NCBI GenBank assembly: GCA_022394755.1 | Contig: JAGFCA010000006.1 | Span: 1 to 64,000, forward strand | Direction of reading: 5' to 3' | Source: Candidatus Poribacteria bacterium | GTDB taxonomy: Bacteria > Poribacteria > WGA-4E > WGA-3G | DNA: 64,000 bases | Part shown: in pieces, positions 1 to 8,546 of the stretch | How the letters are laid out: each line of letters opens with the position of its first letter | Position numbering within the stretch: the stretch's first letter is position 1 | The notes under the pieces: model-generated | The model's input: only the letters and a program-made list of their open reading frames with translations | Database searches by the model: none | Told to the model about the DNA's origin: nothing | Program-made: the position numbers and the translations under genes

Positions 1-100
1 TACCCGTAATCATACATATCAACAAATATTAGAACCAATCTCATAAATCAGAAATTTGGAAGAATCTTTGATCTTATCATGCATTATATATTGATACAAC

Positions 101-226
101 GGGGGAGGGAAACCCCGCCACTACGAATGAGGAATTTACTTAGAATGCACGATTCGTATTTATGAGATACACTGTATATAATGTCTCATTCAAAGAGTCG
201 GGAATCGGAGATCCCTCCTACAAAGA
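101..226. repeat. Dispersed hairpin repeats upstream of the first gene's 3' end
   Basis: The first 325 bases contain no convincing gene. Two repeat modules are visible. One is a G-rich/C-rich hairpin with a ggggg..accccgcc core at 101-119, followed by ctacga. The other is a gggaatcggagatccctcctaca element at 199-222. The same two modules occur in the same order near 10500-10565, so they look like one composite dispersed element. Confidence 0.6.
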
Positions 227-325
227 TCAGGAAAGAAGATCATAATGTAAATCAATAGAATATGGTATTATATCTTGAATCAAAACTTGCTTATTGGTAT
301 GAAACGTACAATGAATTGCTGGATT

Positions 326-3046
326 TTAAGGATCTATTTTCCAAAGAAGCATAGTGCCATCCTGACTACCACTAACGAGTGTTTTACCGTCAGGGCTGAA
401 GGCAATCTCAGAAACAGGAGCAGTGTGTCCTACAAATGTGTTCTTGAGTTTACCCGTGTTTGGATCCCATAGGTGGATGTCTGTACTTCCACTCACAAGT
501 GTTGTACCATCAGGACTGAAACTTAAACAAAGTACAAAATGTCTATGTTCTGTGAGTGTCATCCTACTTTTACCAGTATTTATATCCCATATTATAATAG
601 TTTCCATACCTCCACTGGCAAGGATTTCACCATCTGGACTATAAGCAACACTCATGACACCTCTATTTTTTCCATCTACAGTATTTGCGTCCAATATCAA
701 CTTGGTCTCGCCAGATTTTACATCCCACAGTCGGATCGTATTGTCGTCACACCCAGTCACAAGTGTTTTACCATCAGGGCTAAATGCTACGCCATTGATG
801 CTATGGTCATGTCCTGTAAGTGTTTTTATATATTTTCCATTACTCATATTCCATAGACGAATTGTATTGTCCGCACTTCCACTCGCAAGTATATTTCCAT
901 CCGTACTAAGTGCTATACTGTTGACATCCATTATATGTCCAGAGATTATTTTACTGAATTTATCGGTATTATTATCCCACAGATAAATGTCTTCGTTAAT
1001 TCCACAAGCAAGTTTTTTTCCATCCGATGTGAACGTCAAACTTGATACATAGTTCTTTGATACTCTAAACGTCTTAATGAGTTGTAATGTTGTGGCATCC
1101 CAGAAGCGAATGATACCATCATCAGATCCACTTGCAATAAAATTACCATTTGGATTAAATGCGACGCTGCAAGTATAACCTGTATGTCCTGTGATCGTAT
1201 GTTCTTGTGTACCAGTGTGCATATCCCAAAATCGGATAGTACCATCTCCACTTCCACTACTCGCAAGTGTTTTCCCAACGGGACAAAACGCTAAACCCGA
1301 TAAATCCCCCATGTGTTCGGTCAGTGTTCGCTCAAGTTCACCTGTTTGTGTTTCCCATATACGTACAGTTTCGTCAACATAACTTGAACTTGCGATTAAA
1401 TTTCCATTGGGACTAAACACTATGTTTTGAACATCTAACGAATGTCCGGACAGTTTTCGTTTGAGTTTACCAGTATTTGTATCTGATAGGTAGATGTTCC
1501 CATCAAAACTGCCAATAGCAATTACCTTTCCATCCGGACTTAATGCGGCACAACCTACACTATCTGTATTTTCTACTTTAAATGTTTTCTCAGATTTACC
1601 TGTGATTACATCTGATATACATACTTCATTTCCCCAAGTTACACTGACAATTTTTTCACCGTCCGGACTAAATGAAAAATAACTGATATACTCTGGCAGA
1701 CCAGGGAGTGAACCCTTATGTTCTCCAGTCATTGTATCCCAGAATCTGACAGTGTCGCCGCTGCCACTTGCAAGTATTTTACCATCTGGACTAAAGGCAA
1801 AGGTGTAGGATAATGACACACTCTTCTTTCCATTGAACTTTTTTCGTACACCTGTGCTTTTATCCCACAGAATTATGACTCCATCCTCACTTCCACTTGC
1901 GAAAAAGCGTCCATCTGGAGTGAAATCAATATTAGAGACTGCACTCGTATGTTCAGTAAGTAAGGTGATCTCTTGATGTATGGTTGTGTCGTATAACCAG
2001 ATACCGATACCGCTCGCTACTGCCAGTAATGTTCCATCAGGAGAGTATTTTATTTTCTTTATCTTCCCTTTTCCTAAGCGCCCATTGGTATTATCTGGTA
2101 GGTTCCATTGCATAGCATCTTGTATTGAGTTGTTTTCCACTGTTTTTGTTCCTGTTGTTAGACCATTATTATTATTTTTGCTTTGATTCGTACCACTAAC
2201 CCGATTTTTCAATTCTGGTTTTGATTGGATATCAAGTACAACTGGCGCGTCAACAATTTCAATAGTTGGTTCTGAGTGTGCCTTAAGACTATAAGGCTTT
2301 TGAAAATTTGTAATGAATTGTTTGTTTACACCTATCAATAAAAGAACAAAAATAACAGATGCTCCTATAGCTGCAAACGGTAGTAAGGGTTTTCCACCTG
2401 ATGGGATTGTTTCTTTGGTAGAGTCAATACGTTGCATTATGATTTCGGTTAAATCTGGTCGTAATGGAACACCACCGAGTGTCTCCCTAATGATGTGTTC
2501 TTGGTTCTGTAGACGTTTTCGTGCCCGTTGCAATCGACTTTTCACAGTGTTCGGAGATACCCCCAAAAACTTGCTAATCGCTTCGCAGCTCATTTCTCCG
2601 AGATAGTGTAGCACCATCACAGTGCGTTCACTCTCTGGTAGTTTTTCCATGAGTTTTTTCACAATTTTACGTCTGTGTTCAATGGCTGTGTCCTCGCGTT
2701 GTACACAGACATAATCAGCAAAAGCTGTTTTTTCAAGTGTTTCTTCACTGGTCGCTTCAAGCGATTGTGTAGTCATTTTCTTTTTTCTAAACCACGCTTT
2801 ACAACGCCGATCAGCAATTACGTAGAGCCATCCGGCAAACTGATTTTTATTTTTCAATGTAGCAAGTTTATTGTGTGCTTGAAGGAATGTGTCTTGTGTG
2901 ATTTCTTCAGCGATATGGTAATCCCCGATTTTCCGCCACGCAAGTGCATGCACACTTTTTTGGTATTTTTTGACTAATTCATTGAAAGCAGTTTCGTCAC
3001 CAGATAATACGTTATTAATCAGTTCAACGTCGTCTCTTTCCATCAT
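326..3046 (-). CDS. ECF sigma-70 factor fused through a membrane segment to 14 WD40 repeats
   Basis: This is an RNA polymerase sigma factor of the extracytoplasmic-function type with a large C-terminal sensor. Residues about 15-90 form sigma region 2 (AEEITQDTFLQAH, FAGWLYVIADRR). Residues about 130-182 form region 4, with the helix-turn-helix CEAISKFLGVSPNTVKSRLQRA. A single hydrophobic segment lies at about 221-241 (LLPFAAIGASVIFVLLLIGV). A low-complexity linker follows, then 14 WD40 units from about 328 to the end, enough for two seven-bladed propellers. The expected topology is sigma in the cytoplasm and propellers in the periplasm. Start: GGGAGG sits 3 bases before the first ATG and 6 before the second (3043), so the second ATG may be the real start. 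An ECF-like promoter lies just upstream at 3085-3110. Planctomycetes and Poribacteria are known to carry sigma factors with C-terminal extensions; the ligand is unknown. Confidence 0.93.
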   Translation of the reverse strand: MMERDDVELINNVLSGDETAFNELVKKYQKSVHALAWRKIGDYHIAEEITQDTFLQAHNKLATLKNKNQFAGWLYVIADRRCKAWFRKKKMTTQSLEATSEETLEKTAFADYVCVQREDTAIEHRRKIVKKLMEKLPESERTVMVLHYLGEMSCEAISKFLGVSPNTVKSRLQRARKRLQNQEHIIRETLGGVPLRPDLTEIIMQRIDSTKETIPSGGKPLLPFAAIGASVIFVLLLIGVNKQFITNFQKPYSLKAHSEPTIEIVDAPVVLDIQSKPELKNRVSGTNQSKNNNNGLTTGTKTVENNSIQDAMQWNLPDNTNGRLGKGKIKKIKYSPDGTLLAVASGIGIWLYDTTIHQEITLLTEHTSAVSNIDFTPDGRFFASGSEDGVIILWDKSTGVRKKFNGKKSVSLSYTFAFSPDGKILASGSGDTVRFWDTMTGEHKGSLPGLPEYISYFSFSPDGEKIVSVTWGNEVCISDVITGKSEKTFKVENTDSVGCAALSPDGKVIAIGSFDGNIYLSDTNTGKLKRKLSGHSLDVQNIVFSPNGNLIASSSYVDETVRIWETQTGELERTLTEHMGDLSGLAFCPVGKTLASSGSGDGTIRFWDMHTGTQEHTITGHTGYTCSVAFNPNGNFIASGSDDGIIRFWDATTLQLIKTFRVSKNYVSSLTFTSDGKKLACGINEDIYLWDNNTDKFSKIISGHIMDVNSIALSTDGNILASGSADNTIRLWNMSNGKYIKTLTGHDHSINGVAFSPDGKTLVTGCDDNTIRLWDVKSGETKLILDANTVDGKNRGVMSVAYSPDGEILASGGMETIIIWDINTGKSRMTLTEHRHFVLCLSFSPDGTTLVSGSTDIHLWDPNTGKLKNTFVGHTAPVSEIAFSPDGKTLVSGSQDGTMLLWKIDP

Positions 3047-3084
3047 TGTCCTCCCATAAGCAATTTAGACATACAATAATAGGT

Positions 3085-3110
3085 GACGCGTTTTTATCTG
3101 TTATAGGTTG
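3085..3110 (-). promoter_or_regulatory. Putative ECF-type promoter of the sigma-WD40 gene
   Basis: Reading the minus strand, CAACC (3110-3106) is followed by 17 bases and then CGTC (3088-3085). This matches the AAC-motif/CGTC layout known for many ECF promoters. The start codon is about 40 bases downstream. The same block, including CTCAATTATGACAAT upstream and AAAACGCGTC at identical spacing, occurs before the neighbouring WD40 gene at 4248-4292. That shared structure is the main support; sigma specificity is inferred. Confidence 0.5.
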
Positions 3111-3167
3111 CAGAATTGTCATAATTGAGTAAAACTTTTAATCTTGCACATATCAGGTAATACAACA

Positions 3168-4100
3168 TTAGATATTTATTTCCCAGATAAACACTGCGCC
3201 ATCGTCAGTACTACTTGCCACTTTTGTGCCATCTGGACTAAAGGTGACACATTTCACTGGTGCGGTGTGTCCTGTTATGGTTGTAAGTTGTTCTCCTGTA
3301 GCAATATCCCACAGACGTATCGTGCTGTCTTCACTTCCACTTGCAAGTGTTTTACCATCAGGACTAATTGCGACACTCCAGACGATGTGCTTATGTCCGA
3401 TAAGTGATTTAAATTCTCGTTTTGTGTTCATATCCCATATACGAATAGTTTTATCCTTACTTCCGCTGGCAAGTGTTTTGCCATCACGGCTAACTGCTAC
3501 AGATAAGACCCAATCAACATGTCCATCAAACGTCGTGATGTTTTTACCTGAACCGACATCCCACAGACGGATAGTGTTACCAGCATTTCCACTTACTAAC
3601 GTTTTACCATCAGGACAAAATGCAATACTAAAGATATTCTCTGAACACTCAGTAAGTGCTTTTAGTTTTTCACCTGTCCTTACATTCCACAAGTATAGGT
3701 TACCATCTTCACTTCCACTTGCGAGCATCTTACCATCAACACTAAATGCCACAGTATTGACCCAATGCATAGCTTTACTTGTCCTCTCATGCAATAAATG
3801 GGTCTGTCCCGTTGATTCTACATCCCAAAGACAGATTGTCTCGCTTTCGTTGACACCCCCAGCGATAACACATCCATTGGGACTAATTGCAACACTTCTA
3901 AGACTACTTGTGGAATGCTCCCCTATATCCACCCAGTACATCTTCTTTTCTTGCCCTGTGGAAATATCCCATAACCTGATAGTGTTATCTTGGTCTGCTG
4001 CGAGTGTATTACCATCCCGATTGAATACGACACTATTGACTCCTTCTTGATGTCCTTCAAATGTTAAATAAAGTGCGTAGTCCGCACTTGTTAACTCCAT
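3168..4100 (-). CDS. Seven-repeat WD40 protein, cytoplasmic
   Basis: The product has 310 residues and consists almost entirely of WD40 units. Seven SPDG...LWD-type repeats can be counted, for example SPDGKTLASGSEDSTIRLWD, which predicts a single closed seven-bladed propeller. No signal peptide or membrane segment is visible, so it should stay in the cytoplasm, unlike the propellers of the sigma-WD40 protein next door. The start is an ATG with an AAGGAG-like site about 7 bases upstream. About 150 bases upstream lies a second copy of the ECF-like promoter block found before the sigma gene, suggesting co-regulation. WD40 propellers are protein-interaction scaffolds. A partner or regulator of the sigma factor is a reasonable guess but is not shown by the sequence. 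Confidence 0.9.
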   Translation of the reverse strand: MELTSADYALYLTFEGHQEGVNSVVFNRDGNTLAADQDNTIRLWDISTGQEKKMYWVDIGEHSTSSLRSVAISPNGCVIAGGVNESETICLWDVESTGQTHLLHERTSKAMHWVNTVAFSVDGKMLASGSEDGNLYLWNVRTGEKLKALTECSENIFSIAFCPDGKTLVSGNAGNTIRLWDVGSGKNITTFDGHVDWVLSVAVSRDGKTLASGSKDKTIRIWDMNTKREFKSLIGHKHIVWSVAISPDGKTLASGSEDSTIRLWDIATGEQLTTITGHTAPVKCVTFSPDGTKVASSTDDGAVFIWEINI

Positions 4101-4247
4101 AGTTTTCTCTCCTTAAATTGCTGTGTTATCAAGGAACTATCTCCGAATCGCGACGAACTGCATTTATAACCGGGAATCGGTGGTGCCATTACGACTCAAA
4201 AGTGTCCAATTAATAAATATCGGTCTATTTTAGTTTCCAATAGAGTA

Positions 4248-4273
4248 GACGCGTTTTATGAACGAGTTGGGTG
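4248..4273 (-). promoter_or_regulatory. Second copy of the putative ECF-type promoter, before the WD40 gene
   Basis: On the minus strand, CACCC (4273-4269) is followed by 17 bases and CGTC (4251-4248). The flanking CTCAATTATGACAAT and AAAACGCGTC align base for base, with equal spacing, with the block before the sigma gene. The downstream gene begins at 4100, leaving a leader of about 140 bases. The block may be a duplicated promoter that came with an ancestral gene duplication. Confidence 0.45.
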
Positions 4274-4469
4274 CAAGATTGTCATAATTGAGAGGTCATA
4301 GTTGAAAAACACTGACTATAATCTCTTAATGATGTCTATCAGGGTTGATATAACGTAGGTTACTTGTAAGAATTATTGAAACACAATGTCTGCCACTATA
4401 TACACATTCATGGATGCACTTTTAGGCTGATTCTTTTAAAATGGATAATATGTATATTGATAAAGGACA

Positions 4470-5140
4470 GAGGTAGAAAGATCCCACAAGAGGACAGTGC
4501 CATCATTACTACCACTAACAAGGGTTTACCATCCGGGGTGAATGTAATTCTGGAGACCCACTGATATGTTCTGTAAGTAAGGTGATTTCTTCATGTGTTG
4601 TTGTGTCGTATAGCCACATATCGATACGGCTTGCAACTGCAAGTATTGCTCCATCTGTAAAGTATTGTATTTCATTTATCTTCCTTTACAAAGACGTACT
4701 TTGGGATTCTCTGGCAGGTTCCATTGTGTTGCATCTTGGGCTAAGGCGTCTTCTACTGTTTGAGATCCTGTTGGTAGACAGTCGTTGTTATTTTTGCCAG
4801 GAATAGCGTTGTTCCCAACCCGGTTTTGCAAATTAGGTTCTGATTGGAAATCAAGTACAACTGACGCGTCAACGATTTCAATAGTGGGTTCCGATTTCAC
4901 ATCAGGACTGTAAGATTTCTGAAGATTGGCAATGAGTTGCTTGAGGGTCAATGTTTTACATGATGTTTTCGAATGAATCTGGTCGTAATGGAACACTATG
5001 GAGAGTTTCCGAACGATGTGTTCTTCGTTTGCAAACCTTTACGTGCCTATTGTAACCGACTATTAGTCGTATTAGGAATACCTTAAAAGCTTGTTGATCT
5101 CTTCACAGTTCATATCTCAGAGATAGTTTAATGACTGTGC
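4470..5140 (-). pseudogene. Decayed second copy of the sigma-WD40 fusion gene
   Basis: Three segments line up in order with the intact gene at 326-3046. Positions 5140-4985 match sigma region 4, with frame-breaking changes. Positions 4980-4676 encode a readable stretch containing SEPTIEIVDASVVLDFQSEP and DATQWNLPENP, almost the same as the linker after the membrane segment of the intact protein. Positions 4670-4470 match the start of WD40 unit 1 joined to part of a last-type WD40 unit. Region 2, the membrane segment and most of the propeller are missing. The remnant therefore looks like a duplicate that lost internal WD40 units, probably by recombination between repeats, and then drifted. No product is expected. 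Confidence 0.8.
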
Positions 5141-5196
5141 CAGTTAACTAATTGTTGTTAGTATGTTCATGTAAATTCGATTTTATGTTATACCAT

Positions 5197-5390
5197 TTTT
5201 ACTAAGTAATGTCTCATTAAAAGAGTCGTGATTCGGAGATCTGGAATCAAGAAATCAACGGTATGAATGACATTTGTCATTCCCCGGGTATGAATGCCAT
5301 AAGGCATTCCCAGCCTACAGAAGATAGCTTCCAATAAAATTCAATTCCATAAAAATTATGTAATGACATATTATTTATTTGAAATGGTAT
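5197..5390. repeat. Long direct repeat, copy 1
   Basis: About 194 bases, starting ttttactaagtaatgtctcatt and ending gaaatggtat. It is nearly identical to 5525-5683 apart from an extra segment of about 35 bases around 5245-5285, which is itself a partial duplication of the ggtatgaatgccataaggcattcc motif. No reading frame is conserved that looks like a gene. The short ORFs that cross it are shared by the two copies only because the DNA is repeated. Confidence 0.85.
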
Positions 5391-5425
5391 AACATTTAGA
5401 AATGGTATAATGTTACACACCTTTC

Positions 5426-5492
5426 GCCCCTCCGGGGCTTTAGTACTATTCGTATAAGGATGTTTTCTACACACCTTTCGCCTCTCCGAGGC
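5426..5492. repeat. Two GCCCC/GGGGC hairpin repeats with compensatory changes
   Basis: GCCCCTCCGGGGC at 5426-5438 and GCCTCTCCGAGGC at 5480-5492 sit in the same context (acacacctttc before, ttt after). The second copy carries C-to-T on one arm and the matching G-to-A on the other, so pairing is kept. The same family (GAAATGT next to a GCCCC-GGGGC stem) recurs at 20200-20600 and 53671-53821. Confidence 0.75.
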
Positions 5493-5524
5493 TTTTGGAA
5501 AGAGAAGGAGTCGTGATTCGGAGA

Positions 5525-5683
5525 TTTTACTAAGTAATGTCTCATTAAAAGAGTCGTGATTCGGAGATCTGGAATCAACGGTATGAATGCCATAAGGCAT
5601 TCCCCGCCTACAGAAGATAGCTTCCAACAATATTCAATTCCATAAAAATTATGTAATGACATATTATTTATTTGAAATGGTAT
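5525..5683. repeat. Long direct repeat, copy 2
   Basis: About 159 bases, nearly identical to 5197-5390 without its internal extra segment. The two copies flank the hairpin pair at 5426-5492. No terminal inverted repeats or transposase are visible, so a mobile element cannot be claimed. Confidence 0.85.
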
Positions 5684-5778
5684 TATAAACATTCCGTCCC
5701 TACTGGACTCCAAATTTTCAGTTAATTAGTCCTATTTAGATGAAAATAGTAAAGTGGATATTTCAATTGAAAATGGTA

Positions 5779-6547
5779 TTAGTTGCGGTGCGATTCTGGT
5801 ATATCAGCTAAATGTGGATTGAGGTAAAGTGCAGTATTATAATGTTCAATTGCTTGCCTATATCTACCTTCTTCCCGTTTTTCATTTCCCATATCAGCAA
5901 TTGTATAAGCTTGAATATGTGGTCGTTTTTGCCACACATCAATGGATTCCACTTGTCTTACCTCGTCCAGTAGAAGTTTAAGATAATTAGAGGAAATGGC
6001 TCTACTTTTACTCTGTGTGTTTTATTAGATGCAAGTTTTTCAGTTAATGCTTCTGCTATGCCTATAACTTCATCTTTATCGTTTAGCACAGGACCTCCAC
6101 TATTTCCTGCAGAAAGTTTGTTGTCAAGTATGATGTGTTTTCCAAAATATCGTATACTATAAATTGTTCTCTCAACACTATTTTCTTTTCCGTCAGAGTA
6201 ACCAACCACACATACTGTGTCCCTTTTCTGAATAGTGTTGCTATCACCAAGAGAAAACGGTTTATCTTGTTCTAAAATTTTTAGTATAACAAGGTCGTTT
6301 TTATCGTCAAATGCTACAACTCCTTCAATGGTGTAATATTTTTCTGTCTCAACGAGTCTTGCGGTAATTTTAGTAGCACCTGCTAAAACATGCACACATG
6401 TGACAATTTTATCAGATTCGATAAAAAAACCGCTTCCCTTGCTTTTGCACGATATAATTCGTGATCATATTTCAATTCAAATAGCACAGTTGTGACCGGT
6501 GGCTCTTTATTAATTTCTTCAAATGATCTATCTCTTTCGTTTTCCAC
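5779..6547 (-). pseudogene. Trypsin-like serine protease with C-terminal TPR, broken by two frameshifts
   Basis: The gene can be read through from a GTG at 6547 (GGAG 8 bases upstream) to a stop at 5779-5781 if two single bases are restored. One is in the GGG run near 6436-6438, joining YRAKAR to GSGFFIESDKIVT. The other is in the A run (TTTT on the plus strand) at 6006-6009, joining HRVK to SRAISSNYLKLLL. The middle part holds a chymotrypsin/Do-type peptidase core with the nucleophile motif SAGNSGGPV, an Asp-containing NDLVIL and a His in VTCVHVLAG. The end encodes one TPR-like unit (EEGRYRQAIEHYNTALYLNPH). No signal peptide is seen. Both lesions are in short homopolymers, so base-calling error is possible. 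If they are real, the gene is inactive. Confidence 0.75.
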
Positions 6548-6593
6548 TTGCTATACTCCATTTAAAAAAGTTTATTAAATCGTAAAATTTATT

Positions 6594-8411
6594 TTACTTG
6601 ATTTCCCAAATAATAATTGTGCTATCCCAACCTCCACTGGCGAGTGTTTTTCCATCAGGTGAAAATGCTATAGTAAAAACTTCATCCGTATGACCTGTTA
6701 GAGTATCAATTAATTTTCCTGTTTTTACATCCCATAAATAGACTTCTCTACCACACCCAGCAAGAGTTTGTCCATCTGGAGAGAAATCAAGTTTATCAGT
6801 CCGTCCGGTTGTATGTATTATTCTTATTACTTCATCCGTTGATACATCTAATACATGAATTTCCTCATTGTCATAGCCTATAGCAAGTGTTTTACCATCG
6901 TGAGAAAGAGCCAAAGAATAAGGATAATTAGACTCTAAATCTATTTCTTTTTCTATATTCCAGGTATCTAAATTCCAAAATATAATACTACTATTTCTAT
7001 CTACAAATACCAAACTTTTTCCTTCCATTGAAAATTCTAGAATTCTACTATTAAAAGCTTCTTCGGTGACAGTAGTAATGTGTTCACCAGTTATAGAATC
7101 CCATAGACGAATTGAATCATCCCAACTGGAACTTACCAGTTTTTTTCCATCAGGAGTGAAAACTACAGATGCAATCCCATCTTTATGTCCTTTAAGTATA
7201 ATTTTATTTCGGTCAGTTCTCATATCCCATAGGTAAATTAGATTGTCATAATCTCCTATTGCGAGTGTATCATTATCTCGAGCTACTGCAATAGATGAAA
7301 CAGATTCTTGAAAGGAGAGTGTTTTCTGTAGTTTTGAATTAGTAAGATTCCATATTTTTAGGTTGTCATCTTCACTTACAAGAATTTGTCCGTTAGGTGT
7401 AAATTCTAAGGAACCTACTCCTTGGGAATATCCGCTGATAGCATCAAGGAGGTTTCCGGTTTCAACATTATAAAAATGTATTTCTAAACCTGTACTTGTT
7501 GCAAATGTGTGTCCATCAGGTGAGAACATCATATCATAGATATTTTCTTTATCAGTCTTAGTTGAATTAAGTATGTTACCAGATTGGATATCCCATAATT
7601 TAATGAATCCGTCACTTGTATAACTTGCGATTCTATTTCCTACAGGCGATAAAACAGCAGAGATTCCATCCAAAGTCTTCAACTGAGTTCCCTCATTAGT
7701 ATTCCAAAAACGAATAGTTCCATCGTCACTTCCACTTACAAGAGTAGTTCCATCAGGCATAAAGTCCATTGAGTTAATATCTTTAGTATGTCCTGAGAGA
7801 TATTTAATGAATTTTGCATTCTTCAAATTCCATAATGAAATACGATGAACAGAACTACCTGAACTTGCAAACAGATTCCCATCTGGAGAGATAGCAATAG
7901 ATGTAACTCCATCAATATGCCCCGGTATAGTAATTGGTGTTTCAGGATCTTTAAAATCCCATATTTTGATTAATTCGTCCTCGCTACCGCTTATTAACTT
8001 AGTGCTATCAGGACTAAATGCTAAACAACAAATCTCATCATTATGCCCTTTTAGTATATTTATTTTTTTACCATTATCCACATCCCAAACTGTAATTTCT
8101 CCATAACTACCACCCGCAAGATATTTACCGTTTGGACTAAAAACTATAGATTTTACAAAATAATTCTGTTCAGATAGAAAACTAATCTCTTTTCTTGTAT
8201 CCACATCATATAGCCATATACCTATCGTACTTGCTACAGCAAGTTGTGTACCATCAGGAGAATAATCGAAATGAAATACATATCCTTTTCCAAATCTTTG
8301 TAAGGCACCATCAGGAATATATCCGTCTATATCTCTGTAGGAATCAGCAGATGAAGTGAGTAATATTAATACGCACAATAATACAATTTTAAATCTATAC
8401 ATTCCGTTCAT
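6594..8411 (-). CDS. Secreted WD40 protein with 14 repeats
   Basis: The chosen start (ATG at 8411) gives MNGMYRFKIVLLCVLILLTSSADS, a clear signal peptide; a longer frame from 8480 adds basic residues that spoil it. Fourteen WD40 units follow, ending SPDGKTLASGGWDSTIIIWE, enough for two seven-bladed propellers. The first unit (GRFGKG-like lead, then SPDGTQLAVASTIGIWLYD and a KEISFLSEQ-like strand) matches the first WD40 unit of the sigma fusion at 326-3046. This protein therefore looks like an exported, sigma-free relative of that sensor half. A role in the periplasm or at the cell surface is likely; the partner is unknown. Confidence 0.88.
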   Translation of the reverse strand: MNGMYRFKIVLLCVLILLTSSADSYRDIDGYIPDGALQRFGKGYVFHFDYSPDGTQLAVASTIGIWLYDVDTRKEISFLSEQNYFVKSIVFSPNGKYLAGGSYGEITVWDVDNGKKINILKGHNDEICCLAFSPDSTKLISGSEDELIKIWDFKDPETPITIPGHIDGVTSIAISPDGNLFASSGSSVHRISLWNLKNAKFIKYLSGHTKDINSMDFMPDGTTLVSGSDDGTIRFWNTNEGTQLKTLDGISAVLSPVGNRIASYTSDGFIKLWDIQSGNILNSTKTDKENIYDMMFSPDGHTFATSTGLEIHFYNVETGNLLDAISGYSQGVGSLEFTPNGQILVSEDDNLKIWNLTNSKLQKTLSFQESVSSIAVARDNDTLAIGDYDNLIYLWDMRTDRNKIILKGHKDGIASVVFTPDGKKLVSSSWDDSIRLWDSITGEHITTVTEEAFNSRILEFSMEGKSLVFVDRNSSIIFWNLDTWNIEKEIDLESNYPYSLALSHDGKTLAIGYDNEEIHVLDVSTDEVIRIIHTTGRTDKLDFSPDGQTLAGCGREVYLWDVKTGKLIDTLTGHTDEVFTIAFSPDGKTLASGGWDSTIIIWEIK

Positions 8412-8546
8412 TCTACTTTTCCGTATAATTCTTAGACTTCTGATATGTTTAAATTGTAACCTAAAGTGCAAAACACACATAGGTTGTTTTATACATGAAT
8501 TCAGACGTACAGTTATAGTAAAGGGAAATTATTAGTTAAGGTAAGA

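Noticed and set aside
3226..4050. A 274-codon open frame on the plus strand, opposite the WD40 gene
   Set aside because: It exists because WD40 codons are repetitive and lack stops on the other strand; the minus-strand product is a clear propeller.
5277..5713. Overlapping minus-strand frames of 105-117 codons in the direct repeats
   Set aside because: They translate the repeated DNA and contain the repeat twice; no family resemblance and no ribosome site.
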